From Flavobacteriales bacterium UBA2426 (GTDB taxonomy: Bacteria > Bacteroidota > Bacteroidia > Flavobacteriales_F > PHOS-HE28): a DNA stretch of 14,349 nucleotides. Shown here one piece after another: positions 7,692 through 11,978 of this stretch. The notes under the pieces were generated by a model. The model searched no databases and had not been told where the DNA came from. It saw only the letters and a list, made by a program, of their open reading frames with translations. Every line of letters starts with the position of its first letter. Within the stretch, counting starts at the first letter, position 1. The translations under genes were made by a program, and so were the position numbers. The DNA lies in assembly GCA_002342985.1 (NCBI GenBank), contig DDRC01000144.1, positions 1 through 14,349 of the forward strand. The letters run 5' to 3'.

Positions 7692-8954
7692 CTACTTGAG
7701 CACGAAGCGCGCCGTGGTCCGGCTGCGCTGTTCGATGAGCACCTCACGGCCCTCGCAAAGTCGTTCCAGCGTGGCATCATCGTAGTGCCGCACCGTGACC
7801 AGCTCGCACTCCTCGTTGTAGCGCACCTCATAGTCGCGGCGCAGCTCCTCGATCAAGGAGCGGCTGCGCGGCGTGTCATCGACCACCACGCTGAAGGCCA
7901 GTGCGCTGTTCTGCATGAGGTCGATGCGCACGTTGGCCCGCGCGAACAGTCCGAAGATGTGGTGCAGGTTCTCCTCCACCACGAAGCTGAGGTCGCGCGG
8001 GGTGATGCTGACCAGCAGCTGCTTCGGCTTCACGATGAACGAGGGGATCAGTGAATCGCTCTCGCTCACATCGTTGATGATGCTGCCCGGCGCGGCCATG
8101 TCCATGAAGGAGCGCACATAGAGGGGGATGTGCTTCTGCTGCAACGGCTGAAGGGTGCGCGGGTGAATCACGCTGGCACCGAAGTAGCTCAGCTCGATGG
8201 CCTCGCGGTAGCTGATGTGGCTGAGCAGCTTGGTGTCCGGGAAGCGCTTGGGGTCGGCGTTGAACATGCCGGGCACGTCCTTCCAGATGGTAACGCTCTC
8301 CGCATCCAGCAGGTAGGCGAAGATGGCGGCGGAGAAGTCAGAGCCCTCCCGGCCCAGCGTTGTGGTGAGGCCCCCATCGGTGGCACCGATGAATCCTTGC
8401 GTGATCACAGGGAACTGCACCGGCTCCTGGCCATCGCCGCTGGAGAACTGCTCCTTCACGAGTTGAGCGCTGGTCTCCCAGTCCACGCGTGCCGATCGGT
8501 GCAGGGCATCCGTCCGCACCAGGTCACGGGCATCCATCCAGGAGCAGACCTCCAGCTCCTCGCTCAGGTAGGCGCTCACGATCTGCGTGCTCCACAATTC
8601 ACCGTAGCTCACGATCTGGTCGTAATCCTGGTCGGGGCGGTCGGTGGGTGTGCCACTGAGCAGCTCCTCCAGTTCCTCGAACGACTCCAGCAGCCAGGCC
8701 TCGGCCTCGTCGAACCCGGGCACCACCTCATGCAGCACGGACACGTGCTGTTGGCGGAGCACTTCCACCTGGTCACGCACCGACTTGCCGTCCCGCCAGT
8801 CCCATACCACGCGTTCCAGCGCATTGGTGGTCTTGCCCATGGCGCTCAACACCACCAGGATGTCCTCCCCGGGGAAATGCGTCAGCACCCGCGCCACGTT
8901 GCGCACACCGGCCGCGTCCTTCACGCTGGCCCCGCCGAACTTGAAGACCTTCAT
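7692..8954 (-). CDS. Aspartate kinase (monofunctional)
   Basis: Phosphorylates L-aspartate with ATP to L-aspartyl-4-phosphate, the first step toward lysine/diaminopimelate, threonine and methionine. It is 420 aa from the ATG at 8952-8954. The amino-acid kinase domain begins with KFGGASVKD (5-13). The substrate-site segment 'SYGELWST' is at about 116-123, and the nucleotide-binding 'TTTLGREGSDFSA' at about 197-209 is followed by 'WKDVPGMFNADPKRFP'. At least one ACT-like regulatory region is visible from about 313 ('LLVSITPRDLSFV...IFGLFARANVRIDLMQNSALAFSVVVDD'), consistent with allosteric feedback by an amino acid. No homoserine dehydrogenase domain is fused. The frame is open upstream to 9062, but that part overlaps the acetyltransferase, whose TGA overlaps this ATG (ATGA). 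This supports the chosen start and co-translation. Confidence 0.95.
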   Translation of the reverse strand: MKVFKFGGASVKDAAGVRNVARVLTHFPGEDILVVLSAMGKTTNALERVVWDWRDGKSVRDQVEVLRQQHVSVLHEVVPGFDEAEAWLLESFEELEELLSGTPTDRPDQDYDQIVSYGELWSTQIVSAYLSEELEVCSWMDARDLVRTDALHRSARVDWETSAQLVKEQFSSGDGQEPVQFPVITQGFIGATDGGLTTTLGREGSDFSAAIFAYLLDAESVTIWKDVPGMFNADPKRFPDTKLLSHISYREAIELSYFGASVIHPRTLQPLQQKHIPLYVRSFMDMAAPGSIINDVSESDSLIPSFIVKPKQLLVSITPRDLSFVVEENLHHIFGLFARANVRIDLMQNSALAFSVVVDDTPRSRSLIEELRRDYEVRYNEECELVTVRHYDDATLERLCEGREVLIEQRSRTTARFVLK

Positions 8955-9436
8955 GCCTCGATCAATTTCTTCATGGTATCGCGTGTCATCCGGCCATTCA
9001 CCCACTGGGGATCGAACTCCGCGCCCAGCCGGGCATAGAACCGCATAGCATCCTTGTTCCAATCCAGCACCTGCCAGGTGAGGTGATGGTAGCCACGGAG
9101 CAGAGCGTCCTGCACACAGGCGCGGAACAGCTTCTCACCGACCCGCTGCCCGCGCGCTGCTTCCGTCACCACGATGTCCTCCAAGTAGCCCACCCTGCCG
9201 CGCCAGGTGGAGTAGCGCTCATAACACACCGCGATCCCCACCAACTGGCCGCTTGCAGCTCCCACCTCCGCCACCCAGCCCCACCATACGGGCTTCTCCC
9301 CGAACCCGGCATCGCGCATCTGCTCCTCCGTCACGGTCACGGCCTCCGGTTCCTTCTCGAAGGTGGCGAGCTCCCGGACCAGGGCCAGCATCTGCGGCAC
9401 ATCGCGGGCCTCCGCCCTGCGGATGACAACGTTCAT
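8951..9436 (-). CDS. GNAT N-acetyltransferase, spermidine/diamine acetyltransferase-like
   Basis: 161-aa acetyl-CoA-dependent N-acetyltransferase covering a single GNAT domain. It begins 'VIRRAEARDVPQMLALVRELATFE', a typical first strand and helix. The core motif is 'GYLEDIVVTEAARGQRVGEKLF' (split: GYLEDIVV at 83-90, ARGQRVGEKLF at 94-104), with the acetyl-CoA pyrophosphate loop at 95-100, where the usual second Gly is Arg98. The C-terminal 'LDWNKDAMRFYARLGAE' (about 124-140) is a strong match to the SSAT/thialysine acetyltransferase branch. The polyamine or diamine substrate is inferred from that resemblance and is not certain. It precedes and overlaps the aspartate kinase gene by 4 bp, so the two form a short operon divergent from fbp. 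Confidence 0.9.
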   Translation of the reverse strand: MNVVIRRAEARDVPQMLALVRELATFEKEPEAVTVTEEQMRDAGFGEKPVWWGWVAEVGAASGQLVGIAVCYERYSTWRGRVGYLEDIVVTEAARGQRVGEKLFRACVQDALLRGYHHLTWQVLDWNKDAMRFYARLGAEFDPQWVNGRMTRDTMKKLIEA

Positions 9437-9458
9437 GCAGACAAAGAAAGCAGCGCCG

Positions 9459-9466
9459 CATCTTTG
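9459..9466 (+). promoter_or_regulatory. Candidate -7 element for fbp
   Basis: CATCTTTG matches 7 of 8 positions of TAnnTTTG, 59 nt before the fbp ATG. No convincing -33 box is seen upstream. Placed here, transcription would begin near 9471 and the octamer repeats would lie in the 5' untranslated leader. Confidence 0.3.
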
Positions 9467-9492
9467 CAGTGCATCCAGGCGGCAGCGGTCTT

Positions 9493-9524
9493 CTGATCAT
9501 CTGATCGTCTGATCATCCGATCGA
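9493..9524 (+). repeat. Four tandem GATC-containing octamers before fbp
   Basis: Four contiguous 8-bp units, CTGATCAT, CTGATCGT, CTGATCAT and CCGATCGA, end one base before the fbp start codon. Each contains GATC, and three contain a 6-bp palindrome (TGATCA twice, CGATCG once). They replace any Shine-Dalgarno sequence. This could be a simple repeat prone to slippage, a protein-binding array or a GATC-methylation cluster; the sequence alone does not choose between these. Confidence 0.8.
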
Positions 9525-9525
9525 C

Positions 9526-10488
9526 ATGTCCGACATCAAGACCCTCTCCGAGTTCATCGTTGAACGCCAGGCCGATTTCCCCGGCGCATCGGGCGACCTG
9601 AGCAGCCTGCTCACCGCCTTCCGCCTCGCCGCCAAGATCGTGAACCGCGAGGTGAACAAGGCCGGACTGATGGCCGATATCCTCGGCGCGGAAGGCACCG
9701 AGAACGTGCAGGGCGAGGCCCAGCAGAAGCTCGACGTCTACGCCAACAACCTCTTCATCCGCATGATGAAGACCCAGGGTGCGGTGTGCGCGGTGGCCAG
9801 CGAGGAGAACGACGACATCGTGCACTTCGACAACGGCGGCAAGTACGTGGTGACCATGGACCCGCTCGATGGCAGCAGCAACATCGACGTGAACGTGAGC
9901 ATCGGCACCATCTTCAGCATCTACAAGCGCATCAGCACCGGCCCAAAGGCCACGCTGGAGGATTTCCTGCAGCCCGGCAACGCGCAGGTGGCGGCAGGCT
10001 ATATCGTGTACGGCAGCAGCACCATGCTCGTGTACAGCACCGGCCACGGCGTCAACGGCTTCACCCTCGACCCCAGCATCGGCACCTTCTGCCTAAGCTA
10101 CCCGGACATGAAGACGCCCGCCGATGGGAAGATCTACTCCATCAACGAGGGCAACTGGTACGAGTTCAGCGATGGCGTGCGCAACTACATCGATGCCTGC
10201 AAGCAGAAGAAGATGAGCGCCCGCTACATCGGCAGCCTGGTGGCCGACTTCCACCGCAACCTGCTCAAGGGCGGCATCTACCTCTACCCAGGCACGCAGA
10301 AAGCCCCGAAAGGCAAGCTCCGCCTGCTGTACGAGGCGAACCCGCTCGCCTTCTTGGTGGAACAAGCCGGCGGCATGGCCACCGATGGCACCACCCGCAT
10401 CCTGGACCTGCAGCCGACCGAGCTGCACCAGCGCTGCCCGCTGTACATCGGCAGCAGGAACATGGTGGAGGCGGCGATGAAGAGTTAG
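9526..10488 (+). CDS. fbp: Fructose-1,6-bisphosphatase, class I
   Basis: Gluconeogenic enzyme hydrolysing fructose-1,6-bisphosphate to fructose-6-phosphate and phosphate, cytosolic and Mg-dependent. It is 320 aa, close to the usual class I length. Metal and catalytic residues are seen in 'SEEND' (92-96) and '[11 protein letters not shown]' (111-121: Asp112, Asp115, Asp121). The class I signature ([12 protein letters not shown]) runs from Gly263 to Ala275. '[20 protein letters not shown]' (split: [20 protein letters not shown]) is the usual sugar-phosphate-binding region. The ATG at 9526 gives the family's N-terminus ('TLSEFIVE'). Regulation may involve the octamer array in the leader. The gene is divergent from the acetyltransferase-aspartate kinase pair. 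Confidence 0.97.
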   Translation: MSDIKTLSEFIVERQADFPGASGDLSSLLTAFRLAAKIVNREVNKAGLMADILGAEGTENVQGEAQQKLDVYANNLFIRMMKTQGAVCAVASEENDDIVHFDNGGKYVVTMDPLDGSSNIDVNVSIGTIFSIYKRISTGPKATLEDFLQPGNAQVAAGYIVYGSSTMLVYSTGHGVNGFTLDPSIGTFCLSYPDMKTPADGKIYSINEGNWYEFSDGVRNYIDACKQKKMSARYIGSLVADFHRNLLKGGIYLYPGTQKAPKGKLRLLYEANPLAFLVEQAGGMATDGTTRILDLQPTELHQRCPLYIGSRNMVEAAMKS

Positions 10489-10580
10489 ACCGATCGATCA
10501 GCCGCTGCCCTTCACCTGGCGCTTGTGCTCGGATCAGTGACGGTCAATTCGTGCTCCGGTACCCGGCAAGCAAGAACGCC

Positions 10581-10958
10581 ATGACCGACCCCAAGACCCT
10601 GCTGACCTTGGTGGATGACTGGTTCCATGATCAAGGCTTCACGCAGGTGGACTTCAAGGGCCCGACCGAACGCATCACCACGTTCAACAGGGGTCACACG
10701 TTGGTGTTCAAGCTTCATCAGCGGCAAGGCCATGCCACCTACTACAAGGAAGCCTCAGGTGGTTCGCTCATCGTTTTCGAGGTATCCGCAAGGGAAGGCA
10801 GAGTGAGTTACACAGGCTATTGCCCGCTCCTGCTCTTCGGCATCTGGATGCGGAAACTGTCCTTCAGGCCGGATGCTGGAAAGCTGGCGAGCTACCGGAA
10901 GGAGGGGTTTCTTCTTGCGCTGCGTTTCAAGCGGATGCTCCAGGAGCATACACTCTGA
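10581..10958 (+). CDS. Hypothetical protein, 125 aa
   Basis: I do not recognise a family. The chosen ATG is 92 nt after the fbp stop; the frame is open further upstream, but only as a shadow of fbp. The first half looks like an alpha/beta domain: a helix (KTLLTLVDDWFHDQG) then strands (FTQVDFKG, ITTFNRGHTLVFKLH, SLIVFEVSAREGRVSYTGY). A hydrophobic 'CPLLLFGIW' segment follows, too short to be a confident membrane span. The C-terminus is basic and helical (YRKEGFLLALRFKRMLQE). Codon use is slightly less GC-rich than in the neighbours. It is probably cytoplasmic. It may be co-transcribed with fbp, or it may be a recently acquired or lineage-specific gene. Confidence 0.6.
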   Translation: MTDPKTLLTLVDDWFHDQGFTQVDFKGPTERITTFNRGHTLVFKLHQRQGHATYYKEASGGSLIVFEVSAREGRVSYTGYCPLLLFGIWMRKLSFRPDAGKLASYRKEGFLLALRFKRMLQEHTL

Positions 10959-11011
10959 TTGAGCACGCATGCAGGGATACTACTGTCCATCACGGGCACG
11001 GAAACGTCAGT

Positions 11012-11043
11012 CCTGAGGAGGCCGCGATGAAAGCCTGCTCAGG
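11012..11043. terminator. Hairpin between convergent genes, weak terminator candidate
   Basis: CCTGAGGAGG (11012-11021) pairs with CCTGCTCAGG (11034-11043) with one mismatch, around a 12-nt loop. It lies between the end of the 125-aa gene (+) and the end of the sigma factor gene (-), where a bidirectional terminator would be expected. No T-run follows on either strand, so intrinsic termination is doubtful. The rest of 10959-11104 shows nothing else I can name. Confidence 0.3.
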
Positions 11044-11104
11044 TGGCCGACCCGTGCGAGGCACACCCTTGAGCCGGGCAGGTGAGGCCGGCAACGACAA
11101 TGGA

Positions 11105-11590
11105 TCAGATCAACTCGACCAGCTCACCCAAATGGCCCTGCATCGCCTTCCGGGCCCGGTACAGATAGACCTTCACTTTCGTCATGTCCAGTCCCGTCAT
11201 CTCCACGATATCGCCGTAGGAGCGGCCTTCCAGGTCACGAAGGAGCACCAGAGAGCGCTGCAAAGGGCTCAGCTTGGCCAATGCGCCATCGATGCGGTCC
11301 TTGAGCCCGGCAGCGGGCTGATGAGCGGTCCGCACGTCATCATGCCAATTCTCGTAACGGGTCAGGTACTTCCGCCTGCGCGATCGGTCGACGAGCAGGT
11401 TGTGCGCCGTGGCGTAGAGATAGCTCCGCGCTCCCGCGACAGCAACACGGTCCAACCGCATCCACAGCCGCAGGAAGCACTCCTGGACGATGTCCTTGGC
11501 CTCGTCCCGGTCGCGCAGGTGCTTCACCACGTAGCGGTACAGAGCATCCGAATGATCGTCCACGGCGCGGTTGTAGGCTTGGATGTCCAT
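11105..11590 (-). CDS. ECF-type RNA polymerase sigma factor
   Basis: 161-aa extracytoplasmic-function sigma factor that would redirect RNA polymerase to a small regulon. Sigma region 2 covers about residues 12-75, with 'DEAKDIVQECFLRLW' (29-43) as the core-binding and -10 recognition segment and 'ARSYLYATAHNLLVDRSRR' (split: ARSYLYATAHN, LLVDRSRR) after it. Region 4 covers about 103-155 with 'LSPLQRSLVLLRDLEGRSY' and the helix-turn-helix 'IVEMTGLDMTKVKVYLYRARKAM' (split: IVEMTGLDMTK, VKVYLYRARKAM). The frame is open upstream to 11893, but the extra residues resemble no sigma domain, so I start at the ATG at 11588-11590. No anti-sigma or FecR-like gene lies on either side, so its control must be encoded elsewhere or be transcriptional. 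Confidence 0.92.
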   Translation of the reverse strand: MDIQAYNRAVDDHSDALYRYVVKHLRDRDEAKDIVQECFLRLWMRLDRVAVAGARSYLYATAHNLLVDRSRRRKYLTRYENWHDDVRTAHQPAAGLKDRIDGALAKLSPLQRSLVLLRDLEGRSYGDIVEMTGLDMTKVKVYLYRARKAMQGHLGELVELI

Positions 11591-11978
11591 GACGACGGGG
11601 GCGCTTGTTCCATGCCCCTCCATGCGGGTGGCCGCGACCACGCCCATGCAGGCGGGCTTGGCCGGCTCGGCGATCCCGGTCCTCACATCGCTGTGGGTGA
11701 CCCGGAGATGCGGGGCGGGGGCGACTTGGCCTTGCCGCATTTGCAGCGAGGTGCAGCGTGCGTGATGGAGGGAAGTGTTCATGGCCGTTGGTTCCTGGGC
11801 CAAAGGGACACCGGTCGCCTTCATTATCCATGGTGAAATGACATGAACTGGAAGGAATGGTGCATGGACCGGAGAAGGCGCCAAGGCGGCCATCCCCCAG
11901 GACCAGCCCTAACTTTGCGACCTTCCCGGACCCGATGCCCGCACCATGCGGCACCGGGTTTCGGGCTTTTCACCGTTC
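11591..11978. other. Divergent intergenic region, sigma factor gene and mfd
   Basis: 388 nt between the two divergent start codons with no convincing gene. Short open frames here (for example the + frames from 11843 and 11857 running into mfd, and the upstream extension of the sigma frame) lack recognisable domains. A slightly AT-richer patch at about 11820-11850 may hold the sigma gene promoter. A minus-strand TCCCTTTG at 11801-11808 matches 7 of 8 bases of TAnnTTTG. The region also holds the mfd -7 motif. Confidence 0.6.
11910..11917 (+). promoter_or_regulatory. -7 element of a Bacteroidota-type promoter for mfd
   Basis: TAACTTTG is a full match to TAnnTTTG. Transcription would start near 11921-11923, giving a leader of about 55 nt before the ATG at 11979. 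No TTTG -33 box is visible at the expected distance, so the promoter may be weak. Confidence 0.5.

Noticed and set aside
9442..9449. Minus-strand TTTCTTTG as a -7 element for the acetyltransferase gene
   Set aside because: It matches 7 of 8 bases but lies only 5 nt from the start codon, which would require an essentially leaderless transcript. No -33 partner was seen.
9786..10580. Long open + frame overlapping fbp and continuing into the 125-aa gene
   Set aside because: The upstream part is a frame-shifted shadow of fbp with Arg/His/Gln-rich low-complexity translation. Only the part from the ATG at 10581 looks like a protein.
10820..11836. 338-aa open + frame antisense to the sigma factor gene, with an SD-like GAGGAGG before an internal ATG at 11028
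   Set aside because: Its translation has no domain-like pattern and most of it is the complement of a clear ECF sigma gene. High GC makes such shadow frames common.
11591..11893. N-terminal extension of the sigma factor by about 100 residues
   Set aside because: The frame is open, but the residues show no sigma-like or other domain, while the ATG at 11590 gives a standard-length ECF protein.
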